Part shown: piece after piece, positions 45,982 to 55,248 of the stretch
Numbering within the stretch: position 1 is the first letter of the stretch
How the letters are laid out: each line of letters begins with the position of its first letter
Source of the DNA: Neorhizobium galegae bv. orientalis str. HAMBI 540
Lineage (GTDB): Bacteria > Pseudomonadota > Alphaproteobacteria > Rhizobiales > Rhizobiaceae
NCBI RefSeq assembly: GCF_000731315.1
Contig: NZ_HG938353.1
Span: forward strand, 2,790,001 to 2,854,000
DNA length: 64,000 bases
Reading direction: 5' to 3'
Program-made: the position numbers and the translations under genes
Notes under the pieces: generated by a model
What the model saw: only the letters and a program-made list of their open reading frames with translations
Told to the model about the DNA's origin: nothing
The model's database searches: none

Positions 45982-46820
45982 TGGCCGACACCGATACCGC
46001 CCTGATGCCGCCAAAGCCCGGCTTCTTCGATCGCAATCGCGATACGCTGCTGCGCACCCTGATCCCGATCTGCGTGGTGGTCTGCCTCGTCCTCCTCTGG
46101 CAGTTCATCATCACCGTCAACAGCATCCCGCAATACATCCTGCCGGGGCCGTTGGCGGTCGCGAACTCGCTCTACAACGACTGGGGCACGCTCTCCCCAG
46201 CGCTCTGGGTGACGACGCAGATCACCATGCAGGCGCTGGCGCTGGCATTGATCGGCGGCGTCGGCATCGCCGTCTTTCTCATCCAGTCAAAATGGATCGA
46301 GACGGCCTTCTACCCGATCACCGTCATCCTGCAGGTAACTCCGATCGTGGCGATCGCCCCGCTGATCCTGATCTATGCCCCGACGACTCAGGTGGCGCTT
46401 TTGATTTGCGCCTTCCTCGTCGCCTTCTTCCCGATCCTGTCGAACATGGTCCAGGGCCTAAAGAGCGTCGATCACAACCTGCTCAACCTCTTCGATCTCT
46501 ACGGCGCCTCGCGCTGGCAGACGCTGCTCTACCTGAAACTCCCCTCCTCGCTGCCTTATTTTATGACGGGATTGAGGATCGGCGGCGGCCTGGCACTGAT
46601 CGCGGCGGTCGTTGCGGAGTTCGCGGCGGGCTCGGCAGGCGCCGGTTCGGGCCTTGCCTTCCGGCTGCTCGAATCCCAGTATCGCCTCAACATTCCGCGC
46701 CTGTTCGCAGCATTGATTCTGTTGTCGCTGCTCGGCGTGGTGATTTTTGCGATTACCTCCTTCATCTCCTGGTTTTTCCTGCATCGCTGGCATGAAAGCA
46801 GCCTGAAAAGAGAAAACTGA
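45981..46820 (+). CDS. ABC transporter permease (SsuC/TauC-like)
   Basis: 279 aa from ATG 45981; the open frame extends upstream but overlaps the ATPase. Six TM helices plus the EAA loop (LFDLYGASRWQTLLYLKLPSS) are present. The conserved permease start LIPICVVVCLVLLWQFIITVN is followed by the periplasmic-facing IPQYILPGPLAV. Ends by overlapping the amidohydrolase start. Confidence 0.94.
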   Translation: MADTDTALMPPKPGFFDRNRDTLLRTLIPICVVVCLVLLWQFIITVNSIPQYILPGPLAVANSLYNDWGTLSPALWVTTQITMQALALALIGGVGIAVFLIQSKWIETAFYPITVILQVTPIVAIAPLILIYAPTTQVALLICAFLVAFFPILSNMVQGLKSVDHNLLNLFDLYGASRWQTLLYLKLPSSLPYFMTGLRIGGGLALIAAVVAEFAAGSAGAGSGLAFRLLESQYRLNIPRLFAALILLSLLGVVIFAITSFISWFFLHRWHESSLKREN

Positions 46821-48130
46821 TGACTGCCTTCATGACGCTTCCCGACGCCCGCCGTTTCGCACTCACCGATGCGACGCTGCCGGCGGTTCTCGTCAAAGGC
46901 TTGCCGGCTATCGCAAAGGATGGGCTCGTAGAGGCCGATCTCGTCATCGCTGACGGGAAGATCGAAGCGATCCTGCCAAAGGGCTCGGCACCCGCCGATC
47001 TGGTCTCCGCCGATATGCGCGGCGGCATGGTCTGGCCCTGTTTCGTCGACATGCATACCCATCTCGACAAGGGACATTTCTGGGACCGCCGCCCCAACCC
47101 GGACGGCACGTTCGAAGGCGCATTAATGAATGTGCGCGAGGACCGGATCGCCAACTGGACGGCCGAAGACATTCGCTCCCGCTTCGAATTCTCGTTGAAA
47201 AGTGCCTATGCCCACGGCACCAAGCTCATCCGCACCCATCTCGATAGCATCCCGCCGCAGCCGGATATCTCCTTCCCGCTGTTCGACGAGCTTCGCGCCG
47301 AATGGAAAGATCGGATCGCGCTGCAGGCAGTCGCCCTGCTGCCGCTGGAAAGCGTGCTCGACGAAAACGTCTTCGGCGGCATCGTCGCGACGGCGAAGCG
47401 TTATGGCGGATTGCTCGGCGGTGCCACCCGCATCCTGCCGGATTTCGAACAGATCCTCGACACGCTCTTCAAGGCGGCCGCCGACAATGGCCTCGATATC
47501 GACCTGCATGTCGACGAGACGGAAGACAAGCAGGTCCTGACTTTGGAACAGATCGCAGAGGCGAAACTCCGCAACCGTTTCGAGGGTTCGGTGACCGTCG
47601 GCCATTGCTGCTCGCTGGCACGGCAGGACGACGAGACCGCAAAGCGGGTCATCGACAAAGTCGCCAAAGCCGACATCTCGGTCGTCTCGCTACCGATGTG
47701 CAACATGTACCTGCAGGACCGCCACGCAGGTCGCACGCCGCGCTGGCGCGGCGTCACGCTGTTCCACGAACTGGCGGTTGCCGGCGTCAAGACCGCCGTC
47801 TCCTCCGACAACACCCGCGATCCGTTCTACGCCTATGGCGACATGGACCCGGTCGAAGTGTTTCGCGAGGCAGTCCGCATCCTGCATCTCGACCATCCGC
47901 TCGACACCTCTGCCCGCGTCGTCACCTCGACGCCTGCCGAAATCCTCGGCCGTCCGGATATCGGCGTGATTGCCGAAGACGGCCCCGCCGATCTCGTGCT
48001 GTTCAGCGCAAGGCGCTGGAGCGAATTCCTTTCCCGTCCGCAGGCCGACCGCATCGTGATGCGGAATGGCATGGGCATCGACCGTCGCCTGCCGGATTAC
48101 CGTGACCTGGACCCGATTTTGGACAAGTGA
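46820..48130 (+). CDS. Amidohydrolase, cytosine-deaminase (CodA)-like
   Basis: 436 aa TIM-barrel amidohydrolase. Metal and active-site elements are MHTHLDKGHFW, THLDS, LHVDETEDK, GHCCSLA and VSSDNTRDPFYAYGDMDP, as in cytosine deaminase and related N-heterocycle deaminases. The specificity loop is not diagnostic. It is translationally coupled to the ABC permease, and its stop is overlapped by the FAD oxidase start. Confidence 0.92.
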   Translation: MTAFMTLPDARRFALTDATLPAVLVKGLPAIAKDGLVEADLVIADGKIEAILPKGSAPADLVSADMRGGMVWPCFVDMHTHLDKGHFWDRRPNPDGTFEGALMNVREDRIANWTAEDIRSRFEFSLKSAYAHGTKLIRTHLDSIPPQPDISFPLFDELRAEWKDRIALQAVALLPLESVLDENVFGGIVATAKRYGGLLGGATRILPDFEQILDTLFKAAADNGLDIDLHVDETEDKQVLTLEQIAEAKLRNRFEGSVTVGHCCSLARQDDETAKRVIDKVAKADISVVSLPMCNMYLQDRHAGRTPRWRGVTLFHELAVAGVKTAVSSDNTRDPFYAYGDMDPVEVFREAVRILHLDHPLDTSARVVTSTPAEILGRPDIGVIAEDGPADLVLFSARRWSEFLSRPQADRIVMRNGMGIDRRLPDYRDLDPILDK

Positions 48131-49539
48131 ACATGCCGGATTACGCACAGATCAAGAAAGAACTCGAAGGCCTCGCGGTCGAGGACAATCCGGCGCTGGT
48201 GCGTCAGAAGAGCCGCGATTTCTACTGGTATTCGCCGATCCTCAAGGAGGAACTCGAGAGCGTCACCGCCGATCTCGTCGTCTCGCCGAAGAGCGAGGAG
48301 GAGGTGATCCGGGTACTGAAGGTGGCCTATGCGCATGGCGTGCCGGTGACCCCGCGCGGCGCCGGCACCGGCAATTACGGCCAGGCCATGCCGCTCTCCG
48401 GCGGCATCGTGCTGAACCTCATCAACATGAACAAGGTCAAGGAAATCCATCCGGGCCGCGTCATCGCCGAGCCCGGCATCGTGATTGCCGAACTCGACCG
48501 ACAGACCAAGGCCCATTCCGGCCAGGAACTGCGCTTCCATCCCTCGACCGCCCAGACGGCGACCATCGGCGGCTTCGTTGCCGGCGGTTCCGGCGGCGTC
48601 GGCTCGATCCACTGGGGCGGACTGCGCGACCTCGGCAACATCCTGCGCCTGCGCGTCGTCACCATGGAGGCCGAGCCGCGCGTACTCGACCTGACCGCCT
48701 GGGACCTGCAGAAGGTCACCCACGCCTACGGCACCAACGGCATCATCGTCGAGGTCGAGATGCCGCTCGCACCCGCCTATGACTGGGTGGACGTGCTGGT
48801 CGGTTACGACGACTTCATGGATGCGGTGCGCTTCGGCGATGCGTTGGCCCACAAGAACGGCTTGCTGGTGAAGGAGATCGCCCCGATCGCAGCCCCGATC
48901 CCCTACGACTATTTCCCCCGCCACAAGCCGTTCCTGCGCGACCGCAACCAGTCGATCGTCGTGCTGATGATCGCGCCGCATTCGATGGATGCCTTCACCG
49001 CCTTTGCCGAGCGCCAGAAGGGCGAAATCCTGTTCCGCTCCGACAAGGTAGAAAGCATGAAAGGCATCCCGCATGCCTATGAACTCGCCTGGAACCACAC
49101 GACGCTGCGCGCCCTGAAGGTCGATCCCGGCTTTACCTATCTGCAGGTCCAGTATCCGGGGCCGGACCATGTCGCCAAGGTCGAGAAGATGACGAAACTG
49201 TTCGGCGACGAAGTGCCGGGCCATCTGGAATTCATCAAGTTCGACGGCCGCATGCAGTGCTCCGGCTTGCCTCTCGTCCGTTACACGACCAGGGAGCGGC
49301 TGGAGGAGATCATGCAGATCCACCGCGACAACGGCTGCCCGATCTTCAACCCGCACCGCTATACGCTGGAAGAAGGCGGCATGAAGCAGACGGACACCGT
49401 CCAGCTCGCCTTCAAGAAGGAGACCGATCCGAAGGGCCTCCTCAACCCCGGCAAGATGATCGCCTGGGACAATCCCGATTTCGATTTTTCCGCCGGCAAG
49501 AACTACCTCTTCCCGGGCCTTGCCGCAGCAGGTGGCTGA
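48127..49539 (+). CDS. FAD-linked oxidase (GlcD/FAD_binding_4 family)
   Basis: 470 aa if read from GTG 48127; ATG 48133 (MPDY) is an alternative. The PCMH-type FAD domain is clear: TPRGAGTGNYGQAMPLSGG, HPGRVIAEPGIV, GGFVAGGSGGVGSIHWGG. The C-terminal half matches FAD-linked oxidase cap folds (FNPHRYTLEEGG, DPKGLLNPGKM). It would oxidise an alpha-hydroxy acid or similar product of the preceding hydrolysis; the true substrate is unknown. Confidence 0.92.
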   Translation: MNMPDYAQIKKELEGLAVEDNPALVRQKSRDFYWYSPILKEELESVTADLVVSPKSEEEVIRVLKVAYAHGVPVTPRGAGTGNYGQAMPLSGGIVLNLINMNKVKEIHPGRVIAEPGIVIAELDRQTKAHSGQELRFHPSTAQTATIGGFVAGGSGGVGSIHWGGLRDLGNILRLRVVTMEAEPRVLDLTAWDLQKVTHAYGTNGIIVEVEMPLAPAYDWVDVLVGYDDFMDAVRFGDALAHKNGLLVKEIAPIAAPIPYDYFPRHKPFLRDRNQSIVVLMIAPHSMDAFTAFAERQKGEILFRSDKVESMKGIPHAYELAWNHTTLRALKVDPGFTYLQVQYPGPDHVAKVEKMTKLFGDEVPGHLEFIKFDGRMQCSGLPLVRYTTRERLEEIMQIHRDNGCPIFNPHRYTLEEGGMKQTDTVQLAFKKETDPKGLLNPGKMIAWDNPDFDFSAGKNYLFPGLAAAGG

Positions 49540-50117
49540 TGCGGGTCCTGCTCGTCCATTCGCATCCGGTCGAAGAAAGTTATGGCGCAGCGCTGCACAG
49601 GCAAGCCCGCGAAAGCCTGACCAAGGCCGGGCACGAGGTGGATGACTGCAACCTCTATGCCGAAGGTTTCGATCCGGTCATGTCACGCCATGACCGGATG
49701 ACCTACCACGATTACCCGAACAATCTGTCGCTGGTGAAACCCTACGTCGACCGTCTGCAGGCGGCGGAAGGGCTGGTGATCGTCACGCCGGTCTGGAATT
49801 TCGGCTGGCCGGCCATGCTGAAGGGGTATTTCGATCGCGTCTGGCTGCCGGGCATCACCTTCGAGCTGAAGGACGGCAAGCTGACGCGAAAACTGCATAT
49901 CGACAAGGTGGCGGTGGTGACCACTTACGGCGCCACCCGCTGGCGCGCCTTCCTCGCCGGCGACCCGCCGCGAAAGCTGTCGAAACGCGTGCTGCGGGTG
50001 CAGACCAACCCGGCCCGGCCGGTAACGTTTCTGGCCCACTACGACATGAACAACTGCACGCCGGAGACACGTGCAGCGTTTCTGGACAAGGTGAAGCGGG
50101 AGATGGAGCGGTTTTAG
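49539..50117 (+). CDS. Flavodoxin-fold NAD(P)H:quinone reductase family protein
   Basis: 192 aa, coupled to the oxidase by TGATG at 49537. Flavodoxin_2/MdaB-KefF fold features include LLVHSHPVEESYGAALH, VTPVWNFGWPAMLKGYFDRVW and VTTYGATRW. It could re-oxidise or pair electrons with the upstream FAD oxidase, or use the flavin for another reductive step. It ends 4 nt inside the convergent GNAT gene. Confidence 0.9.
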   Translation: MRVLLVHSHPVEESYGAALHRQARESLTKAGHEVDDCNLYAEGFDPVMSRHDRMTYHDYPNNLSLVKPYVDRLQAAEGLVIVTPVWNFGWPAMLKGYFDRVWLPGITFELKDGKLTRKLHIDKVAVVTTYGATRWRAFLAGDPPRKLSKRVLRVQTNPARPVTFLAHYDMNNCTPETRAAFLDKVKREMERF

Positions 50118-50728
50118 CCCTCCGTTTCGCGGCGGCGCATCACCAGAAGAGCCGCCGCCTCCACCATCGCCACCCGCGTGGCGGCGTCCGGGCCGTCAGT
50201 GTCCGATGCATCCCGCTCGGAGATGAACAGGAACCGATCCACCTCCGCCCCAGCCGCCGTTACCGTCCGGCAGGTTTCCCATCGTTGATGGACCCTCGCC
50301 GCAACGCGGAGCGACGGTATATTTTCCGGGCTGACGATCGAGACGATCCGCTCGAAACCGAGGCCGCCGAGACCAAAATCACGGCAGGCAGCGGCCGCCT
50401 CGAAGGCATAACCGCGGCCGAGCCATTCGCGCCGGAGATGATAGCCGATCTCCGGCTCCAAGCCCTGGGGCGTCGGCTGAAGGGTAACGCCGCAATCACC
50501 GATCAGCTCGCCGGTTGCCTTCTCGACGATACCCCAGAGACCGAAACCGTGTGCCTCGTAACTCCGGAAGGCAAGCTTTTCGAACCATACTTCGGTCTCT
50601 TGGAAGCTCTTGGCGCGCGGATAGAAGCGCATGCTCTCGGCATCGCCGAAGATGCGAAACAAGATCGGCAGGTCGGCTTTCGTGATTTCCCGTAATATCA
50701 GCCTTTCCGTCTCAAGAACGTCACGCAT
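50114..50728 (-). CDS. GNAT family N-acetyltransferase (RimJ/RimL-like)
   Basis: 204 aa. Motif set TERLILREITKADLPILF, GDCGVTLQP, IGYHLRREWLGRGYAFEAA and ENIPSLRVA is typical of RimJ-type acetyltransferases. The ~35 residues after SERDA are unusual (DTDGPDAATRVAMVEAAALL) and not part of the fold; they may be a spurious extension after a changed stop codon. The substrate is unknown. Confidence 0.88.
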   Translation of the reverse strand: MRDVLETERLILREITKADLPILFRIFGDAESMRFYPRAKSFQETEVWFEKLAFRSYEAHGFGLWGIVEKATGELIGDCGVTLQPTPQGLEPEIGYHLRREWLGRGYAFEAAAACRDFGLGGLGFERIVSIVSPENIPSLRVAARVHQRWETCRTVTAAGAEVDRFLFISERDASDTDGPDAATRVAMVEAAALLVMRRRETEG

Positions 50729-50835
50729 CCCAAGTCCTCGATCATCGCGATATCGCTCGCCACTCTTTACTTGAACACGCTTTTTTGCGCTATTTTCCTC
50801 GATCGCGAATCTTCAAGCTGAGGGACTGGCAGACA

Positions 50836-52035
50836 ATGACTAAGGCTTCACCACTCGCCACTATCCTGCGTCCCTTGCATCCTCGCGATCCTAACGAGCA
50901 TCACCGGGTCGCAACCCCGCTCGAACTGCTGTTCGACCTCGTGTCAGTGATCGCGATCGCATCGGCCGCGGCCGGCCTGCATCATGCGATTGCCGAAAAT
51001 CATGCGGCACAGGGAGTGATGACCTTCATCATGGCCTTTTTCGCCATCTGGTGGGCTTGGATGAACTTCACCTGGTTCTCGTCTGCCTATGATAATGACG
51101 ACGTCGTCTATCGGTTGCTGACCATGGTGCTGATGGGCGGCTCGCTGACGATTGCCGCCGGCATTCCGGCGCTATTTACCGAGGCACCGGATTTCACGCT
51201 GGTGATCTATGGGTACGCCGTCATGCGCATCGCCATGATCATCCTATGGCTGCGAGCGGCCTATCACGACCCGGGCTGCCGGCCCACCGCGCTCGGTTAT
51301 GCGATCGGGATCTTCCTCGTCCAGCTTCTCTGGCTGAGCTTCCTCTTCCTGCAGCCCCTCACCTTCGGCGTATCCTATATCCTCTGGGCGCTTGCCGTGG
51401 TTCTTGAACTGGCAGTGCCCGCCGTCGCCGAACGGCTGACCGCCAACACGCCTTGGCATCGCCACCACATCGTCGAACGATACGGCCTGCTCAACATCAT
51501 TGTGCTCGGCGAGACGCTGCTTGCCGGTTCGACCGCACTTCGCCAGTTCGCCGGCGAGGTCAACATCATGCTGGTACATACGGCGCTTTCGGCGCTGGTC
51601 ATCGTCTTTTCGCTCTGGTGGGTCTATTTCGCCCGCGAGGAACAACTGGGCAGCCATCACTTGAGGCGCTCGCTTCTCTGGGGTTACGGCCATTTCTTCA
51701 TCTTCACCTCAGGCGCGGCGGTCGGCGCCGGTTTTGCAGCGCTCGTCGACATCATCACCCACCATTCCGAAGTCTCCATCCTCGTCGGCGATTATGCGGT
51801 GGCGATCCCGGTCGCGATCTATCTGGCGAGCCTGTGGTTCGTGCGCGACCGGTATGTCTGCATCGGCCCGGCTCGCTTTACGCTCGCCGTGTTTGCCGTC
51901 CTGACGCTGCTTGCGCCGGCAATCGGGCTTGGGCTCGAAGGCATTGCGGCCACGACTGCACTCGGCGTCATCGTACGAAACCTGTTTGCCGGACGCGCCT
52001 ATTTAGCGTCACCGACATCTCATCCCGGCCATTAA
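50836..52035 (+). CDS. Low-temperature-requirement protein A (LtrA) family membrane protein
   Basis: 399 aa from ATG 50836. Eleven or twelve TM helices; LtrA hallmarks are TPLELLFDLVSVIAI near residue 26, HHIVERYGLLNIIVLGETLL and the Trp-rich IWWAWMNFTWFSSAYD. The function is not established; the family was named from Listeria growth at low temperature. Single gene. Confidence 0.9.
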   Translation: MTKASPLATILRPLHPRDPNEHHRVATPLELLFDLVSVIAIASAAAGLHHAIAENHAAQGVMTFIMAFFAIWWAWMNFTWFSSAYDNDDVVYRLLTMVLMGGSLTIAAGIPALFTEAPDFTLVIYGYAVMRIAMIILWLRAAYHDPGCRPTALGYAIGIFLVQLLWLSFLFLQPLTFGVSYILWALAVVLELAVPAVAERLTANTPWHRHHIVERYGLLNIIVLGETLLAGSTALRQFAGEVNIMLVHTALSALVIVFSLWWVYFAREEQLGSHHLRRSLLWGYGHFFIFTSGAAVGAGFAALVDIITHHSEVSILVGDYAVAIPVAIYLASLWFVRDRYVCIGPARFTLAVFAVLTLLAPAIGLGLEGIAATTALGVIVRNLFAGRAYLASPTSHPGH

Positions 52036-52089
52036 ACTTTTCCTTAAATTTTACCGGTTATTAATCTCTGGAAACCGAGAGATTAAGCG

Positions 52090-52665
52090 ATGCGTATTGC
52101 GTTTTTCATCGCCCTCCTGACCGTGTCACTGTCTGCCTGCGCATCTGCGCCGAGCAGGGTCACCAATGCCTGCGCGATCTTCGAGCAGCGCGACGGGCTG
52201 TTCAACAACTGGGCGCGAGACGCCAAGAAGGCCGAGCGAGAATTCGGCGTGCCTGTACCGATCCTGATGGCGACGATCTATGTGGAATCGGGCTTCCAGC
52301 CCTATGCCCGGCCGCCGCGCACCAAACTGCTAGGCTTCATCCCGTGGACGCGCGCCTCGACGGCCTATGGTTACGCCCAGGCGCTCGACGGCACCTGGCT
52401 GACCTACAAGCAGGATACCGGCCGCTGGAGCGCCAGCCGCACCGATTTCGGCGATGCTGTCCATTTCGTCGGCTGGTATCACAACCGGAGCCATCTCAAG
52501 AACGGCATTCCGCTAACCGACAGCTACAATCTCTACCTCGCCTACTACACGGGCCAGGCAGGATATGCGCGCGGCGAATTCGGCAACGGGGTCAAGCAGA
52601 CCGCCCAGAAATCCGCCGGCATGGCCGCCAAATACGAAGCCCAGCTGAGGAGCTGCGGCTACTGA
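52090..52665 (+). CDS. Transglycosylase SLT-like lipoprotein
   Basis: 191 aa. Lipoprotein signal with LSAC lipobox (Cys17). The lysozyme-like fold has the catalytic Glu66 in ATIYVESGFQPYARP, then AYGYAQALDGTWLTYKQ and FVGWYHNRSH. It is probably an outer-membrane lytic transglycosylase that cleaves peptidoglycan. It is convergent with an L,D-transpeptidase 22 nt away. A CtrA-like site with one mismatch (52050-52064) lies upstream. Confidence 0.88.
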   Translation: MRIAFFIALLTVSLSACASAPSRVTNACAIFEQRDGLFNNWARDAKKAEREFGVPVPILMATIYVESGFQPYARPPRTKLLGFIPWTRASTAYGYAQALDGTWLTYKQDTGRWSASRTDFGDAVHFVGWYHNRSHLKNGIPLTDSYNLYLAYYTGQAGYARGEFGNGVKQTAQKSAGMAAKYEAQLRSCGY

Positions 52666-52686
52666 GCCATAACTCAGCGGCGGAAC

Positions 52687-53115
52687 TCAGCGGCTGACGA
52701 CGATGCGCGTGTTCGACAGGCCGTATTGGCTGGTGAGCGTGAAGAATGTCGCGGCGTTTTCTGGATGCAGGCGGATGCAGCCATGCGAGGCCGGACGGCC
52801 GAGCCGCCTTGTCTCGAAGGTGGCGTGCACGGCATAACCGCCATTGTAGAACACCGCAAACGGCATCGGCGCGTTGTCGTATTTGCGCGAACGATGGTTC
52901 CTGGACAGCGACTTGGCGCCCCAGTTTCCTGTCGGTGTCGAATAGCCTGGCCGAGCGGTCGAAACCTTCCATTCGTAAACCACGACACCGTCACGCTCGA
53001 CGGTCATAGTCTGCGACGACAGGCTGACGCTGGCAATCAGACCTGCGGAAAAGGCAGCGGGCGCGAGAAATTGCGCAGACAGAAGTGCTAAGGCACCCAT
53101 TACAACAGGACGCAT
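52687..53115 (-). CDS. L,D-transpeptidase (YkuD)
   Basis: 142 aa with an N-terminal signal (ends near PAAFSA). The YkuD catalytic motif is complete: HATFETRR (His97) and PASHGCIRL (Ser110, His111, Cys113). It forms L,D-crosslinks in peptidoglycan or attaches lipoproteins. Located next to the lytic transglycosylase, so both act on cell-wall structure. Confidence 0.95.
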   Translation of the reverse strand: MRPVVMGALALLSAQFLAPAAFSAGLIASVSLSSQTMTVERDGVVVYEWKVSTARPGYSTPTGNWGAKSLSRNHRSRKYDNAPMPFAVFYNGGYAVHATFETRRLGRPASHGCIRLHPENAATFFTLTSQYGLSNTRIVVSR

Positions 53116-53337
53116 GGAAAAACCCCCGAATAACCTTGATCAGAACCCCACGGCTCACTGATAGCCCAATCAGCTCAAGGAATATTTAAAGAGTGGCCGC
53201 GATTTTTCTGCAAATGAAAAAATCCAGCACTTGGCTTCACAATAGAAACAATCACGTGATCAATAAAAAATAAATCTGTCTCATCCGGCCGTGCTCGGCA
53301 TGAAAGATATAAAGCCTTTATTTATTTGAAGGCGACG

Positions 53338-53730
53338 TCAAAACACCTTCGCCGCCGTCACTTCCACTTCCACCAGGAATTCGGCCCGGGTAAAGCCGCC
53401 GACGACGATCAGCGTCGAGACTGGTTTCGGATCAAGCGTATAGCGGTCGCGCACCGCCATATAGGCCGGGAAATCTTCCCGGCTGGTGACGAAGCCGGAA
53501 ATGCGGATGACGTCCGCATAGGTCATGCCCGCCTCTTCGAGGATCGCGCCGATCGCCTTGAAGCAAAGTTCGGCTTGGCCTACCACATCCGGTGGGATCC
53601 TGTCTTCCGGCGAAATGCCGAGCTGGCCGGAGGTGACCAGCAGGCTTGCGCCGGGCGGTACCAGCAGGCCGTGATTGTAGCCGCCGAACGGCTTGCGGAC
53701 GGAGGGCGGATTGAAGGTCTTAAACGCCAT
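53338..53730 (-). CDS. RidA/YjgF/UK114 family protein
   Basis: 130 aa from ATG 53730; the longer frame overlaps the aldehyde dehydrogenase. RidA-fold features: YNHGLLVPPGASLLVTSGQLG and VIRISGFVTSREDFPAYM, then the family pattern near the end RAEFLVEVEVTA. The usual catalytic Arg-containing motif is less canonical (TLIVVGGFTRAEF), so it may be a RidA paralogue specialised for another imine. It overlaps the aldehyde dehydrogenase by 11 nt and is coupled to it. Confidence 0.9.
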   Translation of the reverse strand: MAFKTFNPPSVRKPFGGYNHGLLVPPGASLLVTSGQLGISPEDRIPPDVVGQAELCFKAIGAILEEAGMTYADVIRISGFVTSREDFPAYMAVRDRYTLDPKPVSTLIVVGGFTRAEFLVEVEVTAAKVF

Positions 53731-55147
53731 AACCAACGATACCCTTGATTTCGAGGAAGTCGTGAATGGCCCAATCGGCATATTCGCGGCCGTTGCCGGA
53801 TTGCTTGAAGCCGCCGAAGGGCGCGAAGAGATCCCATTCGGGATAATTGATGAAGACCGAGCCGGCGCGAAGCCGCGCCGCCACCTTGCGGGCATGGCCG
53901 AGATCGCCGGACTGGACATAGGCCGCCAATCCATAGGGCGTGTCGTTGGCGATCTCGATCGCCTGCTCCTCCGTCTCGTAAGGGAGGATCGACAGCACCG
54001 GCCCGAAGATCTCCTCGCGGGCGATGGTCATGTCGTTGGTGACGTCTCCGAACACGGTCGGGCGGATATAATAGCCGCGATTGAGGTTTTCCGGCCGGCC
54101 GGGACCGCCGGTAACCAGAGTCGCTCCTTCGGTGATACCGGCCTCGATCAACCGCTGGATCTTGTCGAACTGGGTCTGGCTGACCACCGGGCCGAGATCG
54201 ATGCCATCCGTGCGCGGATCGCCGGTCTTGAGTTTTTCGGCCGCAGCCTTGGCAATTTGAAGCGCCTCGCCATGGCGTTTGGCCGGCACCAGCATGCGGG
54301 TCGGCGCATCGCAGGATTGGCCGGAATTTCCAAAGCAGGTGGTCACGCCGTCCGCCACCACCTTTTCGAATTCCGCATCGGCCAGGATGATATTGGGGGA
54401 CTTGCCGCCGAGCTCCTGCGCCACCCGCTTCACCGTATCGGCGGCGGTCTTGGCGACGATCACACCGGCGCGGGTGGAGCCGGTGAAGGAGACCATGTCG
54501 ACATCCGGATGGCCGGCCATCACTTGGCCCACGTCCGGTCCGGTGCCGTTGACGAGGTTGAAGACGCCTTTCGGCGTGCCCGCTGCCTCCATCACTTCCG
54601 CAAAGATGATGCCGCTGATCGGCGCGATCTCGGAGGGTTTGAGCACCATGGTGCAGCCGGCGGCGATCGCCGGCGCCACCTTGCAGGCGATCTGGTTGAG
54701 CGGCCAGTTCCACGGCGTGATGAGAGCGCAAACGCCGATCGGCTCTTTCACGATGGTCGTCGTGCCGCGCGTCTCGGTGAATTCGTAGGCTTCGAACGCC
54801 TCGATCGTCGCCTTGAGATGCCCCTGCCCGGCCGCGGCCTGCGCGTCCCGGGCAAAGCCGATCGGCGCCCCCATTTCCTGGGAAACGGCTTGGGCGATAT
54901 CCTCGTAACGCTTTTCGTATTCGACAAGGATCCGGCGGAGCAACACCAGCCGCTCCTCCTTCGACCATTGCGAGAAGGCCGGGAAAGCAGCCTTGGCCGC
55001 TGCGACGGCCTTGTCCACATCCGCCTTGGAGCCGAGTGCGATCCGCGTATAGGCTTCTTCGGTGGACGGGTCGATGACATCCAGAGCGACCGGAATGGCC
55101 GGCTCGACCCAGACACCGTCAATGAAGAATTTCAGGTGGTTGCTCAT
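53720..55147 (-). CDS. Aldehyde dehydrogenase family protein
   Basis: 475 aa. NAD-binding ITPWNWPLNQIACKVAPAIAA, catalytic Glu region QELGGKSPNI and catalytic Cys in GNSGQSCDAPTRM; the C-terminus has FGGFKQSGNGRE. The Cys is intact. It is the first gene of a two-gene operon with RidA, suggesting catabolism of an amine-derived aldehyde with an enamine or imine intermediate. Substrate unknown. Confidence 0.93.
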   Translation of the reverse strand: MSNHLKFFIDGVWVEPAIPVALDVIDPSTEEAYTRIALGSKADVDKAVAAAKAAFPAFSQWSKEERLVLLRRILVEYEKRYEDIAQAVSQEMGAPIGFARDAQAAAGQGHLKATIEAFEAYEFTETRGTTTIVKEPIGVCALITPWNWPLNQIACKVAPAIAAGCTMVLKPSEIAPISGIIFAEVMEAAGTPKGVFNLVNGTGPDVGQVMAGHPDVDMVSFTGSTRAGVIVAKTAADTVKRVAQELGGKSPNIILADAEFEKVVADGVTTCFGNSGQSCDAPTRMLVPAKRHGEALQIAKAAAEKLKTGDPRTDGIDLGPVVSQTQFDKIQRLIEAGITEGATLVTGGPGRPENLNRGYYIRPTVFGDVTNDMTIAREEIFGPVLSILPYETEEQAIEIANDTPYGLAAYVQSGDLGHARKVAARLRAGSVFINYPEWDLFAPFGGFKQSGNGREYADWAIHDFLEIKGIVGYGV

Positions 55148-55248
55148 GGGGAACCTCCGCGCGGTCGAGGGAATGGTGAGCCACTATCGGCGATCACCGT
55201 CTCCCTCGCAAGCCCGCACAAGGCGTCGCAAGGACGAAGTGCGGCGAT

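Noticed and set aside
50114..50230. Frameshift in the GNAT C-terminus
   Set aside because: The other two frames do not give a better family match; the unusual tail is more likely an extension.
52033..52064. Two CtrA-like boxes upstream of the transglycosylase lipoprotein (TAAA-N7-TTAA and TTTA-N7-TTAA)
   Set aside because: Each has one mismatch and the region is AT-rich; there is no supporting evidence beyond the motif, so I did not list it as a finding.
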